64,000 nucleotides of DNA from Desulfarculus sp. (GCA_003605055.1 QZKP01000020.1:62001-126000), one strand, 5' to 3'. Shown: positions 7,615-15,702, counted from the stretch's first letter. Program-made: numbers and translations. The notes: generated from the letters alone by a model not told the origin.

Positions 7615-9387
7615 CTAGAGGACGAATAAAAATATAAGTATGATCAAGGCCACGGCCGCGGCCCAGCCCACCGGGAAGCCGCCGGCCTCCATGGCCGCGC
7701 GCAGGAACTGCTCCCGGCGCTCGCACTCGGGCACCCCCAGGCCCTTCATGGCCCACAGCGGCCGCAGCAACAACAGGGCCAGGCGGGCGGGGGCGGCCTG
7801 AAAGTATTCACCCAAACTGCGGGAAACCCCCTGGACCAGGAACCGCTCCGAAATCCGGTTCAGGCTGTTGAGCCCCGCGTCGCACAACCAGTAAAAGCCG
7901 CGGCCGCCCTTGCGGTAGAACCAGTCGAAGTCCAGGTTGATGGCCCTTTGTTCGGCCGGATAGATGCCCGAGAGCATCAGCAGGCAGAAGGCCAGAGCCC
8001 CGAACATCAGCAACTGAAGCTGCCCCATGACGTGGGCGCCGGTGTAGGGGACGTAGTCCACCGGATAAGGCAGCAGCCCGTACAGGAGTTGGGGATAAAC
8101 CCCGATCAAGACGCATAAGAAAGCCGCTCCCCCCATGGCCAGCAGCATGGACAGAGGGGCCTCCTTGGGCCGCAGGCCTGAGTCGTGGCCGAAGAACATG
8201 AAGAAGGGGACCTTGATGTCCGCGTAAGGAAACGCGCTGGCGCCAGCGAATTGCAGCATCAGCCAAACCACCACCATCCCCCCGGCCCCGGCCGCGGAGA
8301 CGATCATGGACTTGGTGACAAAGCCCGAAAACAGGGGAAAGGCGCTGATGGAGGCGGTCCCTATTATGCAGAAGGTGGCCGTCAGGGGCATATATTTGTA
8401 CAGCCCGCCCAGGTCGGTACACAAGGTCTTGCCGGTGCGATACATCACCGCCCCGGCGGACATGAACAGCAGGGCCTTGTAGAGGATGTGGGCGAAGGCG
8501 TGGCTCACCGCGCCGTTGAGGGCCAGGGGGGTGCCGATGCCCACCCCGCACATCATGAAGCCCACCTGGTTGATCAGGCTGTAAGAGAGCACCCCGCGCA
8601 CGTCGTTTTCCAGGACCGCGTAGAAGATGGGGAAGAGGGTCATGAAGGCGCCCAGCCAGATGAGGACCTCGGCCCCGGCAAAGGTGCGGGCCATGACATA
8701 GACCGCGCTCTTGGTGGTGAGAGCCGAAAGGAACACCGCCCCGGTGGCGGTGGCCTTGGGATAGGCGTCCTTGAGCCAGGGGTGCAAGGGCGGGATGGCG
8801 GCGTTGACCGCGATGCCGATGAAGATCAGCCAATTGGCCGCGCCGCCGTCAATGCCGACGTGCTCCACGGCCAGCTTGCCGCTGGCCGCCAGGCGCATGA
8901 GGATGCCGGCCAACAGGAACAGCCCGCCGAACAGATGCACCAGCAGGTAGCGCGCCGCCGCCCGGCGGGCGGCCGGCGTGCGCCGGGCTAAGATCAGGAA
9001 GGTGGAGGCCACCGCCATCAGCTCCCAGAAGATATAGAGGCTGAAGAAATCGCCGGCGAAGGTGACCCCCAGGGTGCTGCCCGCGTAAACCAGGGCCGCG
9101 CAACGCTCCAGGTCGTCGTCCACCCGCCAGGCGAAGAGCATGGCCAAAAAGGCTATCAGGGAGAATATGTAGCCGAATAGCTTGCTCAGCCGGTCCACCT
9201 GGCCCAGCACCAACTGGTAGTCCAAAAAAGACAGGCTCCAGTGGGCGCCCTGGGGGGTGGCGTAGATGACGAACAGGCTGAGCAGGGGCGCCGCCAGGCA
9301 CACCACCGGCTTGACCCTGCGGGAGAACAGGGGCAGCAGCGCGGCCGCGCCCATCAAGATCAGGGCCGGGGGGAAGCTACCGCCCAT
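7615..9387 (-). CDS. Proton-conducting NuoL/M/N (MrpA/D-like) antiporter subunit, third large copy
   Basis: This is a 590-residue polytopic protein of the complex-I antiporter-like family. The conserved glutamate is in LYIFWELMAVAST (near residue 115), a lysine follows in HPWLKDAYPKATATGAVFLSALTTKSAVY, and DVRGVLSYSLINQVGFM marks the later transmembrane region. The C-terminus extends beyond the usual 14 helices, with a segment (NLDFDWFYRKGGRG) found in Na+/H+ antiporter subunits that couple to a lateral helix. Its start overlaps the preceding small gene by 11 bases, showing translational coupling. It is the last large subunit of the operon. Which of the three paralogues carries Na+ and which H+ cannot be read from sequence alone. 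Confidence 0.9.
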   Translation of the reverse strand: MGGSFPPALILMGAAALLPLFSRRVKPVVCLAAPLLSLFVIYATPQGAHWSLSFLDYQLVLGQVDRLSKLFGYIFSLIAFLAMLFAWRVDDDLERCAALVYAGSTLGVTFAGDFFSLYIFWELMAVASTFLILARRTPAARRAAARYLLVHLFGGLFLLAGILMRLAASGKLAVEHVGIDGGAANWLIFIGIAVNAAIPPLHPWLKDAYPKATATGAVFLSALTTKSAVYVMARTFAGAEVLIWLGAFMTLFPIFYAVLENDVRGVLSYSLINQVGFMMCGVGIGTPLALNGAVSHAFAHILYKALLFMSAGAVMYRTGKTLCTDLGGLYKYMPLTATFCIIGTASISAFPLFSGFVTKSMIVSAAGAGGMVVVWLMLQFAGASAFPYADIKVPFFMFFGHDSGLRPKEAPLSMLLAMGGAAFLCVLIGVYPQLLYGLLPYPVDYVPYTGAHVMGQLQLLMFGALAFCLLMLSGIYPAEQRAINLDFDWFYRKGGRGFYWLCDAGLNSLNRISERFLVQGVSRSLGEYFQAAPARLALLLLRPLWAMKGLGVPECERREQFLRAAMEAGGFPVGWAAAVALIILIFLFVL

Positions 9388-9628
9388 AGTAGTCCTCCGG
9401 CCGCTTCACCAGCCGCCTGAGCACCCGCGCCGCCAGCACCAGCACCACGCAGGAGACGAAGCCGTAGGCCGCGAAGAACTCCGGCGCCTCCTCCCAGGAA
9501 AAATGGCCGTGCTTGCCGACCAGGAAATCCACCAGCAGCAGAACGGCCAAAGAGGCGAAGAAGGCGGTCAGAAAGCGCCTGAAGTTGCCCGGCTTGTCGA
9601 AGAAGCCCTTTTTCTCCGGCACCGACAT
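9377..9628 (-). CDS. Small two-helix membrane protein within the Mrp-like operon
   Basis: The protein has 83 residues with two predicted membrane helices, roughly 22-38 (TAFFASLAVLLLVDFL) and 50-66 (FFAAYGFVSCVVLVLAA), and charged tails (MSVPEKKGFFDKPGNF at the start, KRPEDYYGR at the end). I do not recognise a named family. Proteins of this size occupy the same position in Mrp/Mbh-like loci of other anaerobes. Its ATG overlaps the stop of the 50-residue gene upstream by one base (TGATG), and its end overlaps the next large subunit, so it is translated as part of a coupled chain. It is probably a structural subunit of the complex. Confidence 0.75.
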   Translation of the reverse strand: MSVPEKKGFFDKPGNFRRFLTAFFASLAVLLLVDFLVGKHGHFSWEEAPEFFAAYGFVSCVVLVLAARVLRRLVKRPEDYYGR

Positions 9629-9780
9629 CAGTGGCCTCCCCCCCCGCCGGCGATCAAGCCGCCGAAGACCAGGGCCAGGTAGACCAGGCCCGCGGCCAGG
9701 GTCAGGTAAAAAGCCGGGCGGAAGCCGGGCACCGGATCGTGCCTAAGCTCCATACGCGGTTTGGAGGTCTGCGCATCCAT
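9628..9780 (-). CDS. 50-residue single-pass membrane protein, overlooked small gene in the Mrp-like operon
   Basis: The minus strand from ATG 9780 encodes 50 residues, beginning MDAQTSKPRMELRHDPVPG. It has one hydrophobic helix at about residues 22-45 (RPAFYLTLAAGLVYLALV region) and a Gly-rich end (GGGGGH). The start lies 4 bases after the stop of the upstream large subunit and is preceded by GGAGG. Its stop TGA overlaps the next gene's ATG by one base. This tight packing makes it a real gene despite its size. No family is recognised. I infer a small structural subunit of the antiporter complex. Confidence 0.7.
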   Translation of the reverse strand: MDAQTSKPRMELRHDPVPGFRPAFYLTLAAGLVYLALVFGGLIAGGGGGH

Positions 9781-9784
9781 GCCT

Positions 9785-11281
9785 CTAGCCTCCGGTCAGG
9801 CGGGCCACGGCCAGGCGGGCCAGGCCCAGGAAGGGCTCGGGGAAAAAGAACAGGGCCAGGGAGCCCGCGGCGGTGAGCAGCAGCGGAACCAGGCACCAGC
9901 CCGGCGCCTCGGCCAGGCCCTGGCCGGCCTCGTCCGGCGGCGGGGCGGAAAAAAAGCCCCGGTACACGATGGGCAGGAAATAGGCCGCGTTGAGCAGGGA
10001 GCTGAACAGCAGCACCACCATGAACACCACGCGGTGGGCGTCCAGGGTGCCCAGCAGCAGGTACCACTTGCTCAAGAAGCCGCCGGCCGGGGGCAGGCCG
10101 ATCACCGACAGGCTGCCCGCCAGAAAGGCGGTCAGGGTCGCCGGCATGCGCCGGCCCAGGCCGGCCATCTGGCTGATGTACTTCTTGCCCGTGGCCACGA
10201 AGATGGCCCCGGCGCAGAAGAACAAGGTGATCTTGCCCAGGGCGTGCATGACGATGTGCAGCGTCCCGCCCAGCAGGCCCAGGGGCACCAGCAGGGCCAA
10301 GCCCAGGACGATGTAGGAGAGCTGGCTGATGGTGGAGAAGGCCAGCCGGCGCTTGAGTTCGTCCTGGCTCAGGGCCACCAGGCTGGCCCCCAGCACGGTC
10401 ACCGAGGCGATGTAGCCCAGCACCAGGCCCAGGTCCATCTCGCGCAGCAGGCCCATGCCGAAGACGCCGGTCATGACCCGGAGGATGCTGAACACGCCCA
10501 CCTTGACCACCGCCACCGCGTGCAGCAGGGCGCTGACCGGCGTGGGGGCCACCATGGCCGCCGGCAGCCAGGAGTGCAGGGGCATCACCCCGGCCTTGGC
10601 CAGGCCGAAGAGGTACATCAGCATCAGGGCCAGCACCAGCCAGTAGGGGGCCTTGCCGGCCAGGATGCCGGCGGGGGCGAACTCGGTGGTGCCGGCCAGG
10701 TAGTAGGTGATCAAGACCGCGGGCAGGAGCAGGCCGATGGAGCTGCCCACGATGTAGAGCAGGTACTTGCGGCCCGAGGAGCGGGCCTCCCGGTCCTGGT
10801 GGTGGGTGACCAGGGGGTAGGTGGCCAGGGAGAGCATCTCGTAGAACAGGTACAGGGTCAAAAGATTGGCCGCGAAGGCCACTCCGATGGTGGCCGACAG
10901 GGCCAGGGCGAAGAAGCAGTAGTAGCGGGTCTGGGCGTGCTCGGTAAGCCCGCGCATGTAGCCGATGGAGTAGGCGCTGGTGACGATCCACAGCGAGCTG
11001 GCCACCAGGGCGAAGACCAGCCCCAGGGCGTCCACCCGAAAGGCGATGGCCACCCCGGGCAGCACCTGCACCACCGGGCAGAGCACCTCGCGGCCGGAGA
11101 GCACCGCGGGCAGCAGGCTGGCCACCAGGGCCAGCTTGGCCGCCGCGGCCAGGAAGGTGAAGGCCTCGCGCAGGTTGGGGTGGCGGCGGCACCAGATAAG
11201 CAGCGGCACCACCGCCAGGGAGACCAGCACCGCCAGCAGGGGTCTGAGGGATGTCAGGGTATCCACCGCCGCCTCCCTCAA
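9785..11281 (-). CDS. mrpD: MrpD/NuoM-like proton-conducting antiporter subunit (second copy)
   Basis: This is a 498-residue, 14-helix member of the NuoL/M/N family. The glutamate helix reads LLTLYLFYEMLSLATYPLVTHH near residue 130, the Lys-containing loop is LAKAGVMPLHSWLPAAMVAPTPVSALLHAVAVVKVGV near 230, and SQDELKRRLAFSTISQLSYIVLG follows. All charged residues expected for a proton half-channel are present. It moves H+ (or Na+) across the cytoplasmic membrane. Its ATG overlaps the stop of the preceding mrpD paralogue by four bases (ATGA). It is more NuoM-like than its neighbour at 11278-12777, suggesting that the two are not recent duplicates. Confidence 0.92.
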   Translation of the reverse strand: MREAAVDTLTSLRPLLAVLVSLAVVPLLIWCRRHPNLREAFTFLAAAAKLALVASLLPAVLSGREVLCPVVQVLPGVAIAFRVDALGLVFALVASSLWIVTSAYSIGYMRGLTEHAQTRYYCFFALALSATIGVAFAANLLTLYLFYEMLSLATYPLVTHHQDREARSSGRKYLLYIVGSSIGLLLPAVLITYYLAGTTEFAPAGILAGKAPYWLVLALMLMYLFGLAKAGVMPLHSWLPAAMVAPTPVSALLHAVAVVKVGVFSILRVMTGVFGMGLLREMDLGLVLGYIASVTVLGASLVALSQDELKRRLAFSTISQLSYIVLGLALLVPLGLLGGTLHIVMHALGKITLFFCAGAIFVATGKKYISQMAGLGRRMPATLTAFLAGSLSVIGLPPAGGFLSKWYLLLGTLDAHRVVFMVVLLFSSLLNAAYFLPIVYRGFFSAPPPDEAGQGLAEAPGWCLVPLLLTAAGSLALFFFPEPFLGLARLAVARLTGG

Positions 11282-12777
11282 CGCAGACCCGCGGGCAGGC
11301 CCAGGGCGATGACGCCGCTGGCCAGCTCCTTGCTGTAGAGCCCCAAGGCGATCAGGCCGGCGGCGGTGAACAGCAGGGGCAGCACGATCATGGCCGGCGC
11401 CTCGTTACGCACCACGGCCGCGGGCGCACCGTGCTCCGCCCCGTGGCGGTCGTGGAATGGCTCGAAATAAGCGATCTCAAAGACGCGGAAGAAGAGCGCC
11501 AGGTTCACCAGGCTGGAGAACAACAGGGCGGCCACGTAGCCCCACTGGCCGGCCTGGATGCCGGCGGAGAGAAGGTACCACTTGCTGAAAAAGCCGCAGG
11601 TGGGCGGCACGCCGATGATGGACAGGCCGCCGATCACCAGGGCGCCCATGGTCCAGGGCATGCGCCGGAACAGCCCGCGCAGGCTGGTCAGGGACTCGCC
11701 CTTGTAGCGGTAGGCGAAGGCGGCCGCGGCCAGGAACACGCACAGGGTCATGGCCGCGTCGTTGACCAGGTGCAGCAGGCTGCCGGTCAGGCCCAGGCGG
11801 GTGCCCAGCCAGGCTCCGCCCACCATGTAGCCCACCTCGCTGACGATGATGTAGGTGAGCATGCGCCGGAAGTCCCGCGCGGCCAGGGCCAGCAGCGCCC
11901 CGGCCACGATGGCCAGCACCGCCAGCCAGACCACCGCCTGGTTCAGGGCGGCCAAGGCGAAGCTGTAAGCCGGGGTGAAAACGCTGAGCATCAGGCGGAT
12001 CATCACGTAGATCATCACCTTGGTCATCAACGGCGCCAGCAGGCCGGCCACCGCCGGCGGGGCGTAGGAATAGGCGCCGGGCAGCCAGGAGTGCAGGGGG
12101 AAGAAGGCGGCCTTGAACCACAGCCCCACCATGATCATCACGAAGGCGGCCAGCACCGCCTTGGAGCCGTACAGGGCCGGCAGCAGCCGGGCGATGTCGG
12201 CCATGTTCAGCGAGCCGGTGACGGTGTAGAGGAAGCCCACCCCCAGCAGATAGAACGAGGCCCCGATGGTGCCCAGGAACACGTAGTTCAGGGCCGCCAG
12301 GGGGGCGCGTTCGCTGCCCATGGACACCAGGGCATAGCCCGAGAGCGAGGTGATCTCCAGGAGCACGTACAGGTTGAACACGTCCCCGGTGACCACCATG
12401 CCCAGCATGCCCGTGACCGACAGCACGTACAGGGCGTAGAAGGAGCCTATGCGGTAGGGCGGTTCGGCCTCCAGGGAGGGACGCGCCGCCACCAGGTTGA
12501 CCAGGGCCACCGCGGCCACCACCGACAGCACCAGGGCGTTGATGGCGTCCACGTCGTAGACGATGCCCCAGGGCGCCTCCCAGCCGCCCAGGCGGTAGTG
12601 CAGCGGCCCCTGGGCCAGGACCTCTTGCAGCATGCCCAGGGCGCTGAGCAGGGAGATGATTAGCGCCGCCGCGGCCAGGGGGAAGCACAGCCCGCGCCGC
12701 ACCCAGCCCGCCATGAAAATAAGCAAGGCTGCGATCAGGGGCGCGACGACGATCAGGGCGGGTAGCTGCTGGCTCAT
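11278..12777 (-). CDS. mrpD: MrpD-like antiporter subunit (first copy)
   Basis: The 499-residue protein is the best MrpD match in the cluster. It has MVVTGDVFNLYVLLEITSLSGYALVS with the key glutamate near residue 137, NYVFLGTIGASFYLLGVGFLY, LWFKAAFFPLHSWLPGAYSYAPPAVAGLLAPLMTKVMIYVMIR and RDFRRMLTYIIVSEVGYMVGG. It is one of the ion-translocating subunits of the Mrp-type complex. Its ATG overlaps the mrpC stop by four bases. In Mrp systems of Bacillus a single D subunit pairs with MrpA. Here no MrpA-sized protein is seen; its C-terminal functions are carried instead by the separate MbhD- and MbhE-MnhB-like genes upstream, as in Mbh hydrogenases. Confidence 0.93.
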   Translation of the reverse strand: MSQQLPALIVVAPLIAALLIFMAGWVRRGLCFPLAAAALIISLLSALGMLQEVLAQGPLHYRLGGWEAPWGIVYDVDAINALVLSVVAAVALVNLVAARPSLEAEPPYRIGSFYALYVLSVTGMLGMVVTGDVFNLYVLLEITSLSGYALVSMGSERAPLAALNYVFLGTIGASFYLLGVGFLYTVTGSLNMADIARLLPALYGSKAVLAAFVMIMVGLWFKAAFFPLHSWLPGAYSYAPPAVAGLLAPLMTKVMIYVMIRLMLSVFTPAYSFALAALNQAVVWLAVLAIVAGALLALAARDFRRMLTYIIVSEVGYMVGGAWLGTRLGLTGSLLHLVNDAAMTLCVFLAAAAFAYRYKGESLTSLRGLFRRMPWTMGALVIGGLSIIGVPPTCGFFSKWYLLSAGIQAGQWGYVAALLFSSLVNLALFFRVFEIAYFEPFHDRHGAEHGAPAAVVRNEAPAMIVLPLLFTAAGLIALGLYSKELASGVIALGLPAGLR

Positions 12778-13178
12778 GGCTTGTTTATCTGCTTGAGTAT
12801 GTCTTTCTCTTCCAGGGTCCCGTAGCGCTGGTAGATCTTGATGGCCAGGGACAGGGCCACTCCCAGGGTGGCCACCGACACCACGATGGCCGTGAGCATC
12901 AGGACGTGGGGCAGGGGGTTGATGTAGTCGGCCGCCCGCACCACCACCTGCTCGGCGGCCCCGTGGCCGCCCGGCTCGATGATGATGGGGATGGTGCCCC
13001 CCTTCTTGGCCCCGATGGAGATGTAGAACAGGATGATCGCCGTCTGGAAGATGGACATGCCTATGATCTTCTTGACCAGGTTGCGCTTGGCGATCATGCC
13101 CCAGAGGCCGATCATCATCAGGGTGATGTAGACCCAGTAGTTGTAGCTGTTGGTCAGGACTTCCAGGAAGCGGTCCAT
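12774..13178 (-). CDS. mrpC: MrpC/MnhC (NuoK-like) antiporter subunit
   Basis: The 134-residue protein has three membrane helices. NLVKKIIGMSIFQTAIILFYISIG covers the conserved second helix, and NPLPHVLMLTAIVVSVATLGVALSLAIKIYQRYGTLEED-like residues form the third; this layout is diagnostic for MnhC/NuoK. An insert rich in Gly and Ile (KKGGTIPIIIEPGG) lies between helices two and three, longer than in Bacillus MrpC and as seen in MbhG-type subunits. It follows the MnhB-type gene by 4 bases and overlaps mrpD by 4 bases. NuoK-like subunits contribute to the lateral proton path. Confidence 0.92.
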   Translation of the reverse strand: MDRFLEVLTNSYNYWVYITLMMIGLWGMIAKRNLVKKIIGMSIFQTAIILFYISIGAKKGGTIPIIIEPGGHGAAEQVVVRAADYINPLPHVLMLTAIVVSVATLGVALSLAIKIYQRYGTLEEKDILKQINKP

Positions 13179-13182
13179 GGCC

Positions 13183-14013
13183 CTACAGCCCCTCGTCCAG
13201 GGCCCCGGCCGAGGCCACGTTGCGGTAGATGAAGAACATGGTGGCCATCACCGCGATGGCCACGCCTATCTCCACGAAGAGGATGCCCAGGCTGCGGGCG
13301 TGGACCGGGTCCACCCCCATCAGCCCGGCCAGGGCGCCGTAGTCCAGGAAGTTGCCGCCCAGGCCCAGGGCCACGGCCCCCACGCCCACGTAGATCAGCA
13401 CCCCCATGGCGCTGAGCAAGGCATTGCTGCGCTCGCCCAGGCGGGCCTGGGCGGCGCGCAGGTCCTGGGAGATGGCCAGCAGGATCAGGCTGGCCCCCAG
13501 GATCACCCCGCCCTGGAAGCCGCCGCCGGGGCTGTAATGGCCGTGGGCCACCACGTAGAGCGCGAATATCTGGATCAGGGGGATCAATAGGCGGCTGGCC
13601 AACTCCACGATGGGATCGTGCGGGGCCCAGTCAAGGTCAATGGGCATCAGGTCCGGGTGCGGGCCCTTGAGCCGGTACCCGCGCTGGATGGCCACCACCG
13701 TGCCCGAGGGCTTGTGCCGGTAGAGGGCGTGCGGCGGGGCCTGGCGGCGGAAGAAGCGCAGCAGCAGAAAGCAGGACACCCCGGCGGCGAAGACCACCGT
13801 GGTCTCGTACATGGTGTCGTAGCCGCGGTAGTCGGCCAGCACCGCGGTGACGATGTTGGGGGTCTGGGTCTCGGCCAGGCCCTTCTCCAGGTAGCGGGGC
13901 GAGACGTGCAGGGCGGCCGGCGAGTGGGGGTCGCCCCAGCGGGGGAAATCCGTGGCCCCCACCGCCAAGAGGATCCAGCAGGCCACCACCAGTATGGACC
14001 CCAGTATCTTCAA
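13183..14013 (-). CDS. mrpB: Fused MbhE-like and MrpB/MnhB antiporter subunit
   Basis: The 276-residue protein has two parts. Residues about 1-100 resemble MbhE: a first helix (LKILGSILVVACWILLAVG), then TPNIVTAVLADYRGYDTMYETTVVFAAG. Residues about 150-276 are an MnhB domain (LASRLLIPLIQIFALYVVAHGH, YSPGGGFQGGVILGAS). The start is inferred as TTG at 14013. Its last two bases overlap the upstream gene's TGA, GGAGG lies about 10 bases earlier, and the first helix begins right there; no ATG fits. The fusion replaces the C-terminal portion of MrpA. MnhB's PGGGFQGG loop is fully conserved. Confidence 0.88.
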   Translation of the reverse strand: MKILGSILVVACWILLAVGATDFPRWGDPHSPAALHVSPRYLEKGLAETQTPNIVTAVLADYRGYDTMYETTVVFAAGVSCFLLLRFFRRQAPPHALYRHKPSGTVVAIQRGYRLKGPHPDLMPIDLDWAPHDPIVELASRLLIPLIQIFALYVVAHGHYSPGGGFQGGVILGASLILLAISQDLRAAQARLGERSNALLSAMGVLIYVGVGAVALGLGGNFLDYGALAGLMGVDPVHARSLGILFVEIGVAIAVMATMFFIYRNVASAGALDEGL

Positions 14014-14255
14014 TCCTTGGTCCTCCGGGAGGTGCGGAACACCGCGGCCACCATGAACACGGTGCTCACCCCGGCCCCCACCGAGGCCTCGGTGAAGGCC
14101 ACGTCCACCGCGCCCATTATGGACCACAGCAGGCAGAGCATGAAGCTGTAGGCCCCGAAGAGGACGGCCGCGCTCAGCAGGTCCCGCACCCACAGGGCGC
14201 CCACCGCGCACACCACCACCAGGGTTAGGATCACCAGGTCCAGCTCGACGATCAT
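14010..14255 (-). CDS. MbhD-like (DUF4040) antiporter subunit
   Basis: The protein has 81 residues and three helices: MIVELDLVILTLVVVCAVGALWV, LLSAAVLFGAYSFMLCLLWS and a final segment with DVAFTEASVGAGVSTVFMVAA. The AxTEAsVGaG motif is the signature of the DUF4040/MbhD family, which corresponds to a middle part of MrpA and carries the lateral-helix contact. The ATG at 14255 has GGGGAGG upstream. The next subunit starts inside its stop codon. The MbhD, MbhE and MnhB arrangement shows that this complex is of the Mbh/Mrp hybrid kind rather than the classic seven-gene Bacillus Mrp. Confidence 0.88.
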   Translation of the reverse strand: MIVELDLVILTLVVVCAVGALWVRDLLSAAVLFGAYSFMLCLLWSIMGAVDVAFTEASVGAGVSTVFMVAAVFRTSRRTKD

Positions 14256-14301
14256 GGCCGGGCCTCCCCTGCTGCGGCCGCCGTGGCTCCCCTGCCCCGC
14301 A

Positions 14302-14625
14302 TCACTCCTCGCGCTGCTCCTTGGTCCAGGGCCGCAGCCCGGCCCGCAGCCCGGCGTCCACGATGGCATGGGTGGCGGTGGGGCTGGCCAGGAAGATGAA
14401 CAGCATGATAAGCATGATCTTGATGGCGGTGAAAATCTCCTCCAGGCTGTAAGAGTGCAGGCTGCCCAGGGCCAGCGCCAGGGTCACCAGCATCAGGCCC
14501 AGGGAATCCATCTTGCCCGCGGCGTGCTGCCGGGTGTAGAAGTCGGGAAAGCGCAGGATGCCCACCGTGCCGCCGACGAAGAACAGCAGGCCGGCGATCA
14601 ATAGCACAACGATCAGCACCGTCAT
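14302..14625 (-). CDS. mrpG: MrpG/MnhG antiporter subunit
   Basis: The 107-residue protein has three helices. The MnhG signature is GGTVGILRFPDFYTRQHAAGKMDSLG near residues 18-43, followed by LIMLFIFLASPTATHAIVDAG. The RxPDxYxRxHAaxKxDxxG pattern is strongly diagnostic. It is a small structural subunit needed for assembly of Mrp complexes. It begins 15 bases after mrpF and is followed by a 46-bp gap before the MbhD-like gene, the longest gap inside the operon. Confidence 0.93.
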   Translation of the reverse strand: MTVLIVVLLIAGLLFFVGGTVGILRFPDFYTRQHAAGKMDSLGLMLVTLALALGSLHSYSLEEIFTAIKIMLIMLFIFLASPTATHAIVDAGLRAGLRPWTKEQREE

Positions 14626-14640
14626 GGGGCTTTCTCCCCT

Positions 14641-14943
14641 CTAGTCCTTGGGCAACTCCAGGGATATCTCCTTGCCCAGCTCGCGCCGCTTGTGGAAATA
14701 GCGGGCGGCGGCGATCACCGCGATGAAGTTGAGCATGGCGTAAGCCAGGGCGATGTCCACGAACATGTCCAGGCGCTGGTAGATGAGCCCTATCAGCAGC
14801 AGCAGGGCCACGGTCTTGGAGCCGATGGCGTTGACCCCCACCAGGCGGTCCATGATGGTGGGTCCCACGATGCCCCGGTACAGGGACAGGGCCATCAACA
14901 GGCACAAGAACAGGGCGCAGTATAAGTAGAACTCAGGTATCAG
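14641..14943 (-). CDS. mrpF: MrpF/MnhF antiporter subunit with a non-ATG start (CTG proposed)
   Basis: The MnhF signature is clear: RGIVGPTIMDRLVGVNAIG and a last helix IALAYAMLNFIAVIAAARYF. The first ATG or TTG in frame (TTG at 14907) leaves only ten residues before GPT and removes most of the first membrane helix. Reading upstream in frame gives PEFYLYCALFLCLLMALSLY, a complete helix, preceded by the codons CTG ATA. CTG at 14943 overlaps the mrpE stop as CTGA, exactly like the ATGA junctions elsewhere in this operon, so I place the start there (100 residues). ATA at 14940 is the alternative. GGGG lies about 4-8 bases upstream. The protein is an essential small Mrp subunit. Confidence 0.8.
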   Translation of the reverse strand: MIPEFYLYCALFLCLLMALSLYRGIVGPTIMDRLVGVNAIGSKTVALLLLIGLIYQRLDMFVDIALAYAMLNFIAVIAAARYFHKRRELGKEISLELPKD

Positions 14944-15503
14944 CTTTCCCCAAAGGTACGGGCGACCCGCGCCTCCATGTCGCGCAGGGCGCTCAGGTCG
15001 CCTGACTTGCCGTCAACGGCATGGACTATGAAAACACCATCCGGCAGGACCCGGACGGTGATGGTGCCAGGGGTGAGAGTGATGGATTGGGCGAAGCTGG
15101 TCTGGGCGTAGGGGCCCTGTAGGCGGGTGTGGAAGCGCACCAGGTGGGGGTCGAGCTTGTCGTACATCTTGGGATGCAGGGCCAGCTTGAACACGTGCAG
15201 GTTGGCCACTACGATCTGCCACATGAGCCAAGGCAGGTAGGAGAGGTGACCGTAGAGGGTGCGGATGACCTTGCGCAGGTCAAAGTGGTCGGCGAAAAGA
15301 TCGGTGCACAATGCGGCCACCAGCAGGCAGCAAAAGACGCCCACGCCCAGGTGGAAGGCGTCCAGCTTGCCCGAGAGCAGCACCCACAGCACCATCAGGC
15401 CCACGAACAGGGACCAGAAGGCCCCGGCCCTGTGCGCCGACGTTCCCTGCCGGCCGCGTCCGGCCCCAGTGTGATGCCGGGAGTGAGACTCCAGGTTCAG
15501 CAT
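14940..15503 (-). CDS. mrpE: MrpE/MnhE antiporter subunit, first gene of the operon
   Basis: The 187-residue protein has a polar N-terminus of about 30 residues, then FWSLFVGLMVLWVLLSGKLDAFHLGVGVFCCLLVAAL as the first helices. The MnhE core includes LPWLMWQIVVANLHVFKLALHP and the cytoplasmic domain TLTPGTITVRVLPDGVFIVHAVDG. The ITLTPGTxTV motif is diagnostic. The ATG at 15503 (MLNLESHS) is taken as the start; an in-frame TTG three codons earlier is possible. A good sigma-70 promoter lies about 120 bp upstream, and no gene intervenes, so this is the head of the roughly 8-kb antiporter operon. Confidence 0.9.
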   Translation of the reverse strand: MLNLESHSRHHTGAGRGRQGTSAHRAGAFWSLFVGLMVLWVLLSGKLDAFHLGVGVFCCLLVAALCTDLFADHFDLRKVIRTLYGHLSYLPWLMWQIVVANLHVFKLALHPKMYDKLDPHLVRFHTRLQGPYAQTSFAQSITLTPGTITVRVLPDGVFIVHAVDGKSGDLSALRDMEARVARTFGES

Positions 15504-15619
15504 TCGTTTCAACGCCTGCCTGGCGGGCCCTGGTTCCGCTGGCGCTCCAGCCTGAACTTTGACTCAAACCGCCCGCCTCATCTCCGGTCATGCGGGGAGA
15601 TGGAAATTGCACCGGAACG

Positions 15620-15648
15620 ATTATGCATTTTTTGAGCTGGCTAATCAA
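15620..15648 (-). promoter_or_regulatory. Sigma-70 promoter of the Mrp-like operon
   Basis: On the minus strand TTGATT (15648-15643) and CATAAT (15625-15620) are spaced by 17 bases in an AT-rich patch. Transcription would start near 15613 and give a leader of about 110 bases before mrpE. Confidence 0.6.
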
Positions 15649-15674
15649 CTACAGAGTTATAGTGATACTGGGTT

Positions 15675-15702
15675 TTGCCGCCCCAGGGGCTGGCTGTATA
15701 GT
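15675..15702 (+). promoter_or_regulatory. Candidate promoter of lipA
   Basis: TTGCCG (15675-15680) and TATAGT (15697-15702) are spaced by 16 bases, about 80 bases before the lipA start. The -10 is good, the -35 partial. It is back to back with the Mrp promoter in the same 278-bp gap. Confidence 0.45.
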
